Source: Helicostylum pulchrum
Taxonomy: Eukaryota > Mucoromycota > Mucoromycetes > Mucorales > Mucoraceae
DNA: 64,000 nucleotides
Assembly: GCA_025677825.1 (NCBI GenBank)
Contig: JAIXMO010000023.1
Coordinates: 62,001 to 126,000, forward strand
Reading direction: 5' to 3'
A program made the position numbers and the translations under genes. Under the pieces are notes generated by a model. The model searched no databases and was not told the origin of the DNA. It worked only from the letters and a program-made list of their open reading frames with translations. Positions 35,768 to 46,175 of this stretch are shown here, piece by piece; position 1 is the stretch's first letter, and every line of letters starts with the position of its first letter.

Positions 35768-37886
35768 ATGTGAGCGATTTTAGAAGTCCGGTATCTCAGT
35801 GAGCTTTTTTCTTTAGAAGTAAATTATTCACTGTTCGATAATAAAAGTATATGTATTTAATGGTAATATCTTCTTCTTCTGTCGATAAGGACCTCTTTTT
35901 AAATTTTAATGCTGTTGTTGGTGGTGGAATATGACATATTTCTCAATTTCTTTTTTTTTACACACGGAAACACTTGGAATCCTTCTTTTCTTCAAGCTTA
36001 GGTTGAGTAGATCTAGGTGTGGGCTTGGGTTCTTCAGTATGATCAACTTCGTTTAAGGGCTCAGTAGCCTTGGTAGGTTCAACCTTGAGCTTCAAAACTT
36101 TTTTAACTTCTAAAGCAACAGTATAGATGTGATGATAAAGAGAATAAATGATAATATAAACAGTAGGCATGATGATTAGAATACCGATAAAGAAAAGACG
36201 TAAAATGAAGAAAGGTGCATGTTATTTATTTTTAACCAACGAGTGGGCTCTAGCCTCAGTTTCACATCAATGGTGAGTTAATACTATATTGGCCATATGT
36301 CTGTCTTTTACTGGAAAAGATTTCTTTTGACCCAAGTGTTGGGTTTAATAAAAAACGGGAAGTGAGGGTTTTTTTTTAATATAAGAAGCTGTGTAACAAA
36401 AAAGGTATAAAGGCCATACTTCAGAAGAAAGGTGTACGAAGAAGACATTCAACTGAACAGAAGAGGAAATATGACGTAGTATTATTTTTTGTTTATTTGA
36501 TCAAAAAGTAAGCAGGAAAAAAAATACTCTTCTCTATCTCTTTTACTGCATATTCGGTGTAATTACTAGTCCAAGAACTTCAAGGTGGTTAGTTTGTAGT
36601 GTGGGGCCTTAAAACCCTCTCTCTTTGTCTCTTGTGTCCGGATTTCTTCAACAGACCCAGGCGCAACTTTCTCAAAAACATGGCACACCACTAGGGATAT
36701 ATATGTTTTTTTTTCTGTAGTAGCAACTTTTTAGTATTTACTTGGTTTATTGAACGCGTCTTCACCGGTTTTGTTTAGGTAAATATACTCTTATTTTATT
36801 ACCTTCCTTGACATTAACTCTTTTTTTTTTTTGTATAGTAAATTACTTTTGAAGTTGTCTCAAGGTAGTGTATGAATGGGATTGAGATTTAAGAAAACAA
36901 AGGCCTTTTGTCGCACCATTAGGCTTGGGATCAGAACTGGCTTCAACATTGCATGCGGCATTTTCTTATTTCTCGAGTCGCAAGTTACGAGACAAAGAGA
37001 TATCTAACAATAACTAGATTGTTTTCTTTCCTGCCAAGATTGAAATCATTCTTACAGTTTATCTGGTGGCTGTACTCTGATACTATCCTTGCGGGCTGTC
37101 TTTACACTGGAATCTCAATGCATTCGACGGGCAACTGGTGTGGTTCCTTAGCTGTGTCATACGGTATTGTCCTCAAGCATCTTCTCTTTTTCTGTAATAG
37201 AAAAAAAATAGTTGATGGATATCAGTTTGCTGGTTGGGTAAGAGGAATCTCGTGTGCCGACATTTATGCCCGCCTCGTGCCTCTGAACTAGAGTCCTTAC
37301 TGGAAAATCTTTTGTGTTTGTAATTGTGGGGTGGCCATTGGATTGGAAAGTAAGAATATGTAGTATTTTCCAAGTAGTTCCTTTTTGTGATGTAGTTTAT
37401 TCTACTGATAAAATTGATCTACCATTAATTTTTGGGACCAGAAGTACTCTCGCCTTCCCGTGGCTGCTTGTCCTGTTAGTAGCAAAGTACTCTTACTTTG
37501 TGAACCAAGAGGAGTACATTTTTATTATTATTAGTATTTATTGTTGTTCAATAAATAGTTTTATTTGAAATATAATAGCATTTGTCTCTATTTATGGTCA
37601 ATAACAATGTCGGTTCTAACCTATGATGACACTCATTTATCTATTTGATTATCAATGTATTCAAGAAGTGAGACTTTGTTGTGATATATAGTATTTATCC
37701 TTTACAGTAGAGTGTTATTTATAATTATTCAACACTCAGGATATTCAAGGTAACGTAGTATCACCTCATATGAGATTAAAGTACAGTAGCAGCTCTATTT
37801 AAGGGTGGCCTTATGTCCAACAGTGAATAATTTACTTCTAAAGAAAAAAGCTCACTGAGATACCGGACTTCTAAAATCGCTCGCAT
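35768..37886. mobile_element. Inverted-repeat pair, possible 2.1-kb TIR element 2
   Basis: 68-bp arms at 35768-35835 and 37819-37886 are inverted and differ at only one base or so. Blocks are GAGCGATTTTAGAAGTCCGG, TATCTCAGTGAGC and TAAATTATTCACTGTT. The enclosed 2 kb has no recognisable transposase. It begins only 55 bp after element 1, so one may have landed beside the other. Alternatively the two arms are ends of two separate elements facing away, since the CAGTG end points inward here. Confidence 0.6.
35958..36170 (-). CDS. Small hypothetical membrane protein inside TIR element 2
   Basis: The open frame starts MPTVYIIIYSLYHHIYTVAL, a hydrophobic helix, then a charged tail (VEPTKATEPLNEVDHTEEP, PTPRSTQPKLEEKKD) ending SKCFRV. 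Hydrophobic codons continue in frame upstream of the ATG (APFFILRLFFIGILII), so a 5' exon may be missing from the call. Codon use looks coding. The gene is 70 residues as drawn, lies between inverted repeats, and has no known relatives that I recognise. Confidence 0.35.
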   Translation of the reverse strand: MPTVYIIIYSLYHHIYTVALEVKKVLKLKVEPTKATEPLNEVDHTEEPKPTPRSTQPKLEEKKDSKCFRV

Positions 37887-38565
37887 AAGAAATCACTGCA
37901 GTTATAATAAATATTGGTTTTTATTTTTAAAGAAACAGTGAATGCGTTTTGGATCCAAGTTATTTAGTACATAATTGTTGTTTTAACTATATCTTTGATA
38001 AAAAGAATTAAAAACGAACTTTTTTGTTTTTTTTTTCGATTTTCATTTTTTTGGGGGGGGGGGGGGTCAACCTCTTTTGTGTTTTTGTAGTTACTCTTGT
38101 ATCTTTGTGAAAAAAACACGGATTATATAAAACGTATTTAAAACATTTTTCTTATACAGAGTTTGAGAATAAGCCAATGTCTTTGAGCAACAAAATAGTT
38201 GCTTATCAAGTGCCCTAATATGCCCGTACTGACACTTATGTTTAATGATGATCATGTATATGCTTATGTTTACTATCCTATATTATAACCTATACATAAG
38301 TCCTATTATAATTTATATAAATACTTTACTGTTTTATGGTTAAATAAAGATAATAATTTTTTTATCTATCAAACCTAACATTCCCAATTATTACACCAAT
38401 TGCGATTTTTGTGATTTCCAAACTGGATACTCGAAATAAAAAGCTGAAAACAAACCACTAATTGAGACGATTGGGGCTTACTTTTTTTCAAACCCGTGTT
38501 TCTGACAAGTATAAAAACCCATTTTATTTTTATTTTACTTGTTGATAGATACTTGGATAATAACT
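37887..38565. other. AT-rich spacer with a G14 run
   Basis: Holds a G14 homopolymer at 38053-38066, unusual in this AT-rich DNA, and the promoter of the transporter pseudogene (TATA-like TATAAAAACC near 38512). No gene is supported. Confidence 0.5.
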
Positions 38566-40170
38566 ATGGAAAATGAGGAGCACGAAAGCTCGAGATTCAA
38601 AACTTTTTTAAAAAAGGAGGTGTCAAATTTCACCACCTATTGACCAAGATCCTCGGCTTTTAAGTAAGAGAACAAAATCCGGTATCATTGCATGTGTTGC
38701 ACTCGTTACATGTACCGCTGGTTTTTCAAGTACAATTCACTTTCCAGGTAATAGTTGTTTAAAAAAACCAAAACAAGTATACTAATTTGTTATAAAGGAC
38801 TCCCGTATGTGACGAAAGAATTAGATGCCCCACCTATTGAAACTACTTTAACAGCAGCACTGTTTATTTTTTTCATGGGGGCTGCGCCAGTTGTATGGGC
38901 ATCTATATCCGAATACTATCATATTTGACGATTTATAATTTTATGCGCCATGACAATCTTTATTGTTACTTCTGTCGGAGCAGCATATGTGAATAACATT
39001 TGAGTGCTTGTTGTAGTTCGCTGTTTGCAATCTATTGGTGTATCTTGTGGACAATCGGTAGGAGATGGCTATATATCTAATTTATACGCTATTGAAGAAC
39101 GCGGCAGTGCGTTTGGAAAATATTTGTTTGGTGTTATCTTTGGACCTTTATTGGGGCCTATTATAGGTGGGTTTTTAATCATGTCAGAGCTAGGTTGGTG
39201 ATCTACGTTTTGCTTTTGCTTTGTGTTTGGTATTTTTATATTTTGCATTACGTTCTTGTTTATACCCGAGACATTTCGAGATAATGAAAAGTTTGATGGA
39301 CAACCTCCTGTGTTTAACACGATAGAGTGTTTTAATTATACAAGGGATTCGATGCAAACAAGTAGAAGTAAGAATGAACTAAACCCAGTTATATCCGAAT
39401 CCGTTAATACGGAGCAGCAATCAGAAAAGAAGAAGCCCGAAAACGAACAGCACAGTATGTCAAAGAAAGATGTTGTCGACGTAGCACCTAAGCAAGAAAA
39501 AATGTTTAATCCATTTGCACCTTTTGCCCTTTTAAGATATCCATTTATTTTGATGTCTTCAGTTGTAGCAGGTCTGTTTTTCGGAGCAATGTTTGCAACA
39601 GAAACAATTCTACCAGAAGCGTTTAGTAACACATACGGATTAAATTCATGGCAAGTGGGTCTTTCGTATATTGGAGCAGGTATTGGCAGCTTGAGCGGAG
39701 CGTATGTTGGCGGTCGATTATCTGATCGTCTTTTACTTCGATCTCGTCGTTTACGAGGAGGTAAACCGAAAGCAGAAGACCGTTTAACGATGAATATGTG
39801 GTTTGCAGGAGTTGTATTCAATCCGTTGGGGCTTTTGCTATTTGGCTGGGTAGTAGAGTACAAGCTAAGTTTTTGGTGGGCTATTGTTGGATTCGGTATT
39901 CAGTGCTTTGGTAACGTTCAAGTAGTGGCAATCGTGACAGCGTACCTTGTGGATTCCGTACCTGGTCGTGGTGCAGCAGTTACTGCAGCCGCTAATTTTG
40001 TTCGGTTTGGAATTTCTTGTATTTTGACGTTAATATCTACACCCATGATTGCAAGTCTAGGAGCAGGATGGACATCAACTTTGTTTGCTGTCCTTTCTTG
40101 GGTCGGAATGTTGATCGCCTTTATTTTAAAAATTCGAGGAGAGAAAATTAGACGTTGGAGTGGATACTGA
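38566..40170 (+). pseudogene. MFS drug:H+ antiporter (DHA1 type), recently inactivated
   Basis: The first ATG (38566, MENEEHESSRFKTFLKK) loses frame at an A6 run near 38611. The next frame gives PPIDQDPRLLSKRTKSGIIA and helix 1, then an intron (38748-38797) and FPGLPYVTKELDAPPIETT. From there one frame runs to the stop at 40170, broken only by three TGA codons at 38926, 39001 and 39199. These sit at EYYHI*RFII, NNI*VLVVVRC and ELGW*STF, where Arg is usual in this family. MFS features remain: RCLQSIGVSCGQSVGDGYIS, FGPLLGPIIGG, and a long cytosolic loop before MFNPFAPFALLRYP. With the stops repaired it would be a 12-helix exporter of about 510 residues; as it stands no full product is expected. 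Confidence 0.8.
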
Positions 40171-40671
40171 TAGAGGTTTTGGATGATCTTATTGAAGCTG
40201 CATACAAGTCAATTATCTATTATTATTTTTAGAGAAAAAAAGAATTTGAATAGGGTTTTAAAGAGTAGTTGGAAATAAAGTTTACTTTGGCAAGGAACGA
40301 CTTGTAATACTGAGTGATTTTAGGTTTTTTCTATCAGTATTTAGTCGTGTCTCTAGTTTAAAGATTAAGAAACCTACTGTTGATATCTCCAAAAGAAACA
40401 ATTGTGAGCTAGTTACTCAAGGTAACTATATCTTCTTTTCAAGAAGCCACGGATAAAAAACTACACGTATAAAAAAAAACTAGTTTCTAAAATTATTTCT
40501 ACTCCTTGAGAGTGTAAGGATCGCCTTTTATAGAACTGTTTACAGAATTGACTGCTTCTGTGTTAATGCTTGGGATAAACTCACGGAATGAAACAATAAT
40601 AATAATAAAAAAATTTGATTTTCCCTTTTTTTTTTCTTTCCCTCTCTCTTTTTCTTGTTACTTATTTTACC
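40171..40671. other. Intergenic region
   Basis: 500 bp of AT-rich DNA ending in a pyrimidine-rich leader (CTTTCCCTCTCTCT) just before the HMG gene. Nothing else is supported. Confidence 0.5.
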
Positions 40672-41768
40672 ATGGCGGAAGGTTAGTTTTTGTTTTTTTA
40701 AATAACAAAAAAAAGGTACCTTTTTTTTTGACTTTTGCTCAATCTAGATCTCAAGTATAGACAAAAATATAAAGATTTAAGAAAACGTATTCGAGATATC
40801 GAAGAGGTAAATAAATAGAAAAAAAACACGATCGTATTATATTCTTCATCCTTATCGATGAGCTTTAGGAAAATGACGTGCTTAATGTTCGACTCTTTAA
40901 AGCTCGCAAAAGTATTCGTCATCTAAAGTTGGAGAGAACGTAAGTATATAATAAATATGATTATCTGAGCTAGTTTATAATAATGAAGATAATAGTTTTT
41001 TACTTGATCGTATGGAGAAAGTTAGTCACCCTTCAGTTGATTATAATAGTGACAATTCTGATATTGGTTCAGAAGTATATTCGCATGATGAATCAGATAT
41101 TGTAAGTGGGTTTTCTTTTTTTTTTTTAAAAAAGGATATAAAGCTAATTATAAAGTATAGATATTACACAAGTTTCAGGGCAATAAACACGGTAGAATGG
41201 AAAAATTAATTGTGAATAAACCACAACGTAAAAAGAAGGATCCAAACGCGCCAAAGGGACCAGGCAATGTCTTCTTTTTATACTGTAGACTTGAAAGAGA
41301 TAAAATTAAAGACGAACATCCAACGGAGAATCTTGGAGAAGTAACTAGACTTCTCGGTCAAAAATGGAAAAGTCTCTCTAAAGAAGAAAAAACGGTATGT
41401 TATCAAATGATTGTCTTTACTCCTTTTTTTTTTGAAATAATAATAATAATAATTGGTATAAATAGAAATATTATGACATGTATAAGCGTGAATTAGAAGA
41501 ATACGAAGAAGCTATGAAAACTTATACATTAAATGGTGGTAGCGGTGGTGCAGGTAGTAATCATATTGGTTCAAGCGGTGTACCCACACCATCTGCTGCT
41601 ATGATTTCTGTCATATCTTCTCCTACTCAATCAACAGAAATGTCAATGGATTTTCCTAGTGACCCTCCTCAACCTCATGATTCACCTGATGTTGGTTCTA
41701 TATTAATGGATGAAGATGTACCCGTTTATAATCAAGATGTTATCTGGCAAAACGATACTCAACCATAA
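40672..41768 (+). CDS. NHP10: HMG-box protein, INO80 subunit Nhp10/Nht1-like
   Basis: Six exons; the first is just ATGGCGGAAG. The N-terminus MAEDLKYRQKYKDLRKRIRD, NVRLFKARKSIRHLKLE and TFLLDRMEK is a coiled coil of the INO80F type also seen in yeast Nhp10. An acidic linker, then basic KPQRKKKDPNAPKGPGN, leads into one HMG box (FFLYCRLERDKIKDEHP, TRLLGQKWKSLSKEEKTKYY, MYKRELEEYEEAMKTY). The tail is Gly/Ser/Pro-rich and acidic (SILMDEDVPVYNQDVIW). Nhp10 helps the INO80 remodeller engage nucleosomes and ends. Coiled coil followed by HMG box is the same order as in Nhp10, which makes this better than a generic HMG call. Confidence 0.75.
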
Positions 41769-41910
41769 AATACTTTTTTTTTATTAAATAAACTAAAAAT
41801 AAAAACAGTCTTCTCCGCACTCCAACAGTCACACACCCTACGTTAAACAATGTCCCTGTAAGTCCCAAGAAAACATTATTTTCCTTTTACACACTCTCTT
41901 ATATTATACC

Positions 41911-42606
41911 ATGAGTTTCCTCCGTGCTGCTACCAAAACCGTAAGTGATAAAACGACTTTACATATAGAGTTTTTCTCTTTATTTAAAAGTACGTATTCT
42001 AAAACTAAATTCAACTCGTATAGTCTGCTTTCTTGCGCCCTACTGTCAACTTACGTACTCCCGTCGGTTCTTTATATGCTCGTTGGATTTCCACTGAAAT
42101 GAAGACTCGTTTAGATAAGGTAAATGACTAGTTTTTTTTTTATATATGTGACATTATGCAGGTAATATTATTTTTTATGCTAAATTATTTTTGTTGTTGT
42201 GTAAATAGGATATTAAATCTAACGATGTCGTTTTATTCATGAAGGGTACACCTGATTCCCCTATGGTAAGATAAGCAATAACGTACATGTAAAGAAAATA
42301 GAGACTAAAGATTGGAAAAAAAAAACTCGTTAGTGTGGTTTCAGTCGTGCTACTGTTCAAATCATGCAAGTTCAAGGTGTTGATTTTGAAACCAAAGTCA
42401 ATGCTTTCAACGTATTGGAAGATAGCGAATTAAGAGAATCTATCAAGGAATATTCAGAATGGCCTACTATTCCTCAAGTTTACGTCAAGGGAGAATTTGT
42501 TGGTGGATGTGATATTTTATTAAACATGCATCAATCTGGTGATCTTGAGGATCTCTTGGTAAAGAATGAAATTATCTCTCTTGAAGAAGAAGAAGAAAAG
42601 AAGTAA
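41911..42606 (+). CDS. GRX5: Mitochondrial monothiol glutaredoxin Grx5
   Basis: Four exons. The start [10 protein letters not shown] splices to [20 protein letters not shown], an Arg-rich presequence without acids. The mature part begins near [20 protein letters not shown] and has [10 protein letters not shown] joined to [11 protein letters not shown], the CGFS active site, with an intron placed right before its Cys. [19 protein letters not shown] is the glutathione-binding and TVP-like region. The C-terminus is acidic (SLEEEEEKK). Grx5 passes Fe-S clusters from Isu to target proteins in the matrix. A tiny open frame (ATG TCC CTG TAA) lies in the leader at 41850-41861. Confidence 0.94.
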
Positions 42607-42735
42607 ATTTATAATTAATATTCTTGTAAACTACACCATGCGCGCACACACACACAAACAAATACACACAAGCACACGCATACAATAAAATATATTTTAT
42701 TTTTGTATAAAAAAAATATTCATAGTTTTTATAAT

Positions 42736-45069
42736 TTAATGATATGTTTTCTTGACAGTTTCAACAAATGTACGAATCTTGGCTAAATCTTTGACACCAT
42801 TTGTTTCAACACCTGAAGAAACATCAACAATCCAAGGCTTTACTTGATGAATAGCAGAAGCTACATTAGTAGCATCGAGACCACCAGCTAAAATAACAGG
42901 GAAATCCTTATTACCCAAGAATTCAAATTGTTTATGAGTAACAATATCTCTTGCAATAGACCAATCGAATTGAACACCTTGTCCTCCTTGTTGATCAGAT
43001 GGTAAACTAGCTACCTTGGCATCCAAAAGTACATACTGGTGATTGCCAGGTTGAGTATAATTAGGCATTTGTGCACGCTTATAAGAGTTATTATCGACAT
43101 GGAACACCTTAATCACAGGTACTGGTAAGTACCGTGCTACTTCAACTGATTCAGTACCATGTAATTGAATCAAATCTAAACCAATTTCTAAAGCAACTTG
43201 TGTCATATATTCAATTGATTGATTCACAAAAACACCAACAACCAAAGGCTTTCTTTTACGTGCTTCTAATAATTGACGGTGTATTTGGAACCAGTCAGCA
43301 GTTGAGTCTGTACTGGGTTTACAAGGTCTTGAGATATTTAATTCGCGTACAGATTTAACAATAGCAGAAGCGGTTTCTAAAGATACCTTTCTCTTGGATT
43401 TCTCAGCAAAGATAAGACCGATTAAATCAGCACCAGCATTAGCAGCCTCAACAGCAGCTTCAACGGTCGAAATACCACAAACTTTAGCAAGCGATTGCTT
43501 TGGCTCCCTTGAAACATGAACTGGGTTGGTCTTTTCAAGTCCAAGTAATTCAGAAACAAATTCCTTCAAGTTCCAAGCACGCATTAAAGCTTCACCTACA
43601 AGTACACCCTTGACACCTTGCTTAACATACGTTTCTACATCGGCTCTATTTCCAATTCCAGAGAGAGCACATAAAATAGTACCTTCAGGTACCATCTCTG
43701 CCAAACGAGACGTGGTTTCCATATCGACATCAAAGCTGTGTAAGTTACGGTTATTGACACCAATTAATTTTGAACCTAGAGCATTGGCACGAGCCATTTC
43801 TTCAGCGTTGTTTACTTCTACCAAAGGTTCCATACCAAGAGATTTAGAGTAATTATATAATTCGTGTAAAACTTCGTCATTTAACATGGCAACAATTAAT
43901 AAAACTGTATCGGCACCGTATAAACGACCTTCTAAAATTTGATAACAATCGACAATAAAATCCTTTCTCAAGACGCAGGGACGGTTAGGTAAATCTGCAA
44001 AGGATTGACGAACTTGATACATATCATGAATTGTACCACGGAACCATTTGGGTTCTGTCAAGACAGAGACAACACTTGCACCTGCTAAAGCATATTGCAA
44101 TGCTTGTTCAGCTGCATTAGCAGTGGCGTCAATATTACCCTTGGATGGTGATGCACGTTTGACTTCAGCTAAAAGTGCAGGAGTTGATTGCTTCAAACGA
44201 GCAACAACATCAGAAAGAGGAGGTGCCACATGTAAGCTTAAGAGCTTTTCTAAATCTTGCATGGTTTGACCTGGGATTTCTTTAGCTGCTTGAACATCCT
44301 TTACACGTTGAGCATAGATACGAGTCAAAATAGAAGGAGCATCACCAGTTGTAGTGGCAGCAGTAGTGATAGCAACAGCGGCGGCAGTAGCAGTAGCAGC
44401 AGCAGCAGCAGCCTTAGTTTCAGCGCTTGTTGAAGGGGAAGGTTCACGCAACTTGTTTGGTAAAATACCAGCTCCAGGGTTCTCTACCCAAGTACCACCA
44501 GTCAAACTTAAAAAGTTGGCGATCATGGTATGACCATTTTCACACAAGATACTTTCAGGATGAAATTGAAGACCTTCAACAGTGAATTCTTTATGACGAA
44601 CACCCATAATGACACCATCGACAGTGGTAGAAGTGACTTCCAAAGTATCAGGCATAGTGGATGGCATACCAGCTAATGAATGGTAACGGGTCACAAGGTT
44701 GTTTTGGGGTACACCCTTAAATAATCCACGATTATCGTGTTTAATAGGTGAGGTTTTACCGTGAACAATATCACCAGCATAAGATACAGTACCACCGTAT
44801 ACTTCAAACATACATTGCATTCCCATACAAATACCAAGAATAGGAATCTTGCCGGCGAAATGAGCAATGGCGTCGCGGGAAATACCAGCATCAGTTGAAG
44901 GATGACCTGGACCGGGAGAAACGACAATATTACGTGGTGATAACTTTTCGATTTCTTCAATGGTGATTTTATCGTTACGGTAAACAACTACGTCTGCTCC
45001 TTGAGAACACAAGTATTGATAAACATTGTATGTAAAACTATCGTAGTTATCGATTAATAAGGTAGTCAT
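42736..45069 (-). CDS. TRP1: Trifunctional tryptophan protein: GATase, IGPS and PRAI
   Basis: One intron-less frame of 777 residues. Residues 1-200 are the glutamine amidotransferase of anthranilate synthase: [19 protein letters not shown], the nucleophile Cys81 in GICMGMQ, and LQFHPESI. A low-complexity Ala/Thr linker (about 205-240) follows. Residues 245-510 are indole-3-glycerol-phosphate synthase ([52 protein letters not shown]). Residues 525-777 are phosphoribosylanthranilate isomerase ([54 protein letters not shown]). This fusion is the usual fungal trpC/trp-1 layout. A TGACTCA site lies 118 bp upstream. Confidence 0.97.
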   Translation of the reverse strand: MTTLLIDNYDSFTYNVYQYLCSQGADVVVYRNDKITIEEIEKLSPRNIVVSPGPGHPSTDAGISRDAIAHFAGKIPILGICMGMQCMFEVYGGTVSYAGDIVHGKTSPIKHDNRGLFKGVPQNNLVTRYHSLAGMPSTMPDTLEVTSTTVDGVIMGVRHKEFTVEGLQFHPESILCENGHTMIANFLSLTGGTWVENPGAGILPNKLREPSPSTSAETKAAAAAATATAAAVAITTAATTTGDAPSILTRIYAQRVKDVQAAKEIPGQTMQDLEKLLSLHVAPPLSDVVARLKQSTPALLAEVKRASPSKGNIDATANAAEQALQYALAGASVVSVLTEPKWFRGTIHDMYQVRQSFADLPNRPCVLRKDFIVDCYQILEGRLYGADTVLLIVAMLNDEVLHELYNYSKSLGMEPLVEVNNAEEMARANALGSKLIGVNNRNLHSFDVDMETTSRLAEMVPEGTILCALSGIGNRADVETYVKQGVKGVLVGEALMRAWNLKEFVSELLGLEKTNPVHVSREPKQSLAKVCGISTVEAAVEAANAGADLIGLIFAEKSKRKVSLETASAIVKSVRELNISRPCKPSTDSTADWFQIHRQLLEARKRKPLVVGVFVNQSIEYMTQVALEIGLDLIQLHGTESVEVARYLPVPVIKVFHVDNNSYKRAQMPNYTQPGNHQYVLLDAKVASLPSDQQGGQGVQFDWSIARDIVTHKQFEFLGNKDFPVILAGGLDATNVASAIHQVKPWIVDVSSGVETNGVKDLAKIRTFVETVKKTYH

Positions 45070-45527
45070 ATTTTTTTTTTTTTTGAAAGAGAAAATAAAC
45101 TATTATAAAAAAAAAGGAAAAAAAAGGTTCAGGTTTGAGTGACTAATAAAACGTAAACGGAGATTAGATAAGTCTAAATGTCAATCTGACTCACAAATTG
45201 AATTCGGACGCAGAAAGAAATATATAAAACTAATCAATCTTTTTTTATGTAATAAAGAGTTTGTTTACCAAAGCAATGTAATGGACATCCTTGGTATTCA
45301 ATTGAATTAGAAAACTAGAAAATATGGAGAGGAAAATATTTTTTTCAGTAGTATAATTCATTAGAATATAACTTCATACCTGTGGAGTCCTTATACCCTT
45401 CCTTTTTTTTTTTGCATAAATTTGATAAATCAAAAATTAATGTACTATAAATCTTGTTCACTTCTATTACTTTTTTTTCTTTTCCTTTTCCACTCTATAA
45501 GATATAAAACATATATCATTATTCTAA
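45070..45527. other. Divergent spacer, TRP1 and homeobox gene
   Basis: 458 bp between two divergent starts. The TRP1 side holds TGACTCA (45187-45193) and a related TGACTAA at 45140-45146. The rest is AT-rich with T and A runs and CT-rich sequence before the homeobox ATG. Confidence 0.55.
45187..45193. promoter_or_regulatory. Gcn4/CPC1-type site TGACTCA upstream of TRP1
   Basis: A perfect general amino-acid control element, 118 bp before the TRP1 ATG, with a one-mismatch copy at 45140-45146. In fungi Gcn4/Cpc1 induces tryptophan genes on amino-acid starvation. Function here is an inference. Confidence 0.5.
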
Positions 45528-46175
45528 ATGTCTAAAGAAAGGTCCAGAAGAGCTTCTTTCAGTAGTGAGGAGATCTATACGGCAGAAGATGACAATTTGT
45601 CTTCTGGAGATGAAATGTACTATGGTACACCTGTCAGACCCAGGCAGCGATTTAGCACAGAAGAAACAAGTATTCTGGAACGTGCTTTTAAGGAAACGCC
45701 TCGCCCTAGTGCAGAAATAAAAAAGGATCTTGCTTACCAGTTTGGAACTGTTCCTAGTCGTATTCAAATCTGGTTTCAGAACAGACGAGCAAAAGAGAAA
45801 AAAATATCGGGCATCAGTACACCACAAACAGCAGAAAATAGGCAATATAAGGAGGACCGAAGGGAAACCCCCCAGGCAAAAAAACCCAGAACGGAAGATG
45901 GTATTGAACCAATCGTTCCTTTAAGACCTAACGTCTATTACTCTGATAGTCCGATACTATCAGGACCGGACATGTTCCTATACCCACACTCTTTTATTTT
46001 TACGAACCCTAGAAACATTGACCCAGGCGTTGGAAGTTCAAGAGGTTCTTTAGAGCGCTTCCGGCACTCTCCTACGATCGATAATAATATCTTAAATCAT
46101 GATGAAGAAGATAAAGACGTGCATGAAGATAATATTAAAAAAGGTAGTTTTTGGATGAAACTAAATATCTATTAA
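45528..46175 (+). CDS. Homeodomain transcription factor
   Basis: The open frame encodes 215 residues. After a Ser/Glu-rich N-terminus (RRASFSSEEIYTAEDDN), the homeodomain begins RPRQRFSTEETSILERAFKE. It continues TPRPSAEIKKDLAYQFG and ends with helix 3, IQIWFQNRRAKEKK, with the invariant Trp, Phe, Asn and Arg. The C-terminus has a basic RRETPQAKKPR stretch (possible NLS) and an acidic end (NHDEEDKDVHEDN). A GTAGTT donor at 46144 and an acceptor near 46295 could replace the last 10 residues with only three (GLS); the unspliced end is used here. No paralogue class is assigned. Confidence 0.85.
   Translation: MSKERSRRASFSSEEIYTAEDDNLSSGDEMYYGTPVRPRQRFSTEETSILERAFKETPRPSAEIKKDLAYQFGTVPSRIQIWFQNRRAKEKKISGISTPQTAENRQYKEDRRETPQAKKPRTEDGIEPIVPLRPNVYYSDSPILSGPDMFLYPHSFIFTNPRNIDPGVGSSRGSLERFRHSPTIDNNILNHDEEDKDVHEDNIKKGSFWMKLNIY

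Noticed and set aside
38926..39201. TGA codons of the transporter as selenocysteine or read-through sites
   Set aside because: An additional frameshift near 38611 and three TGA codons at unrelated helix positions argue for a pseudogene. No SECIS-like structure was noticed.
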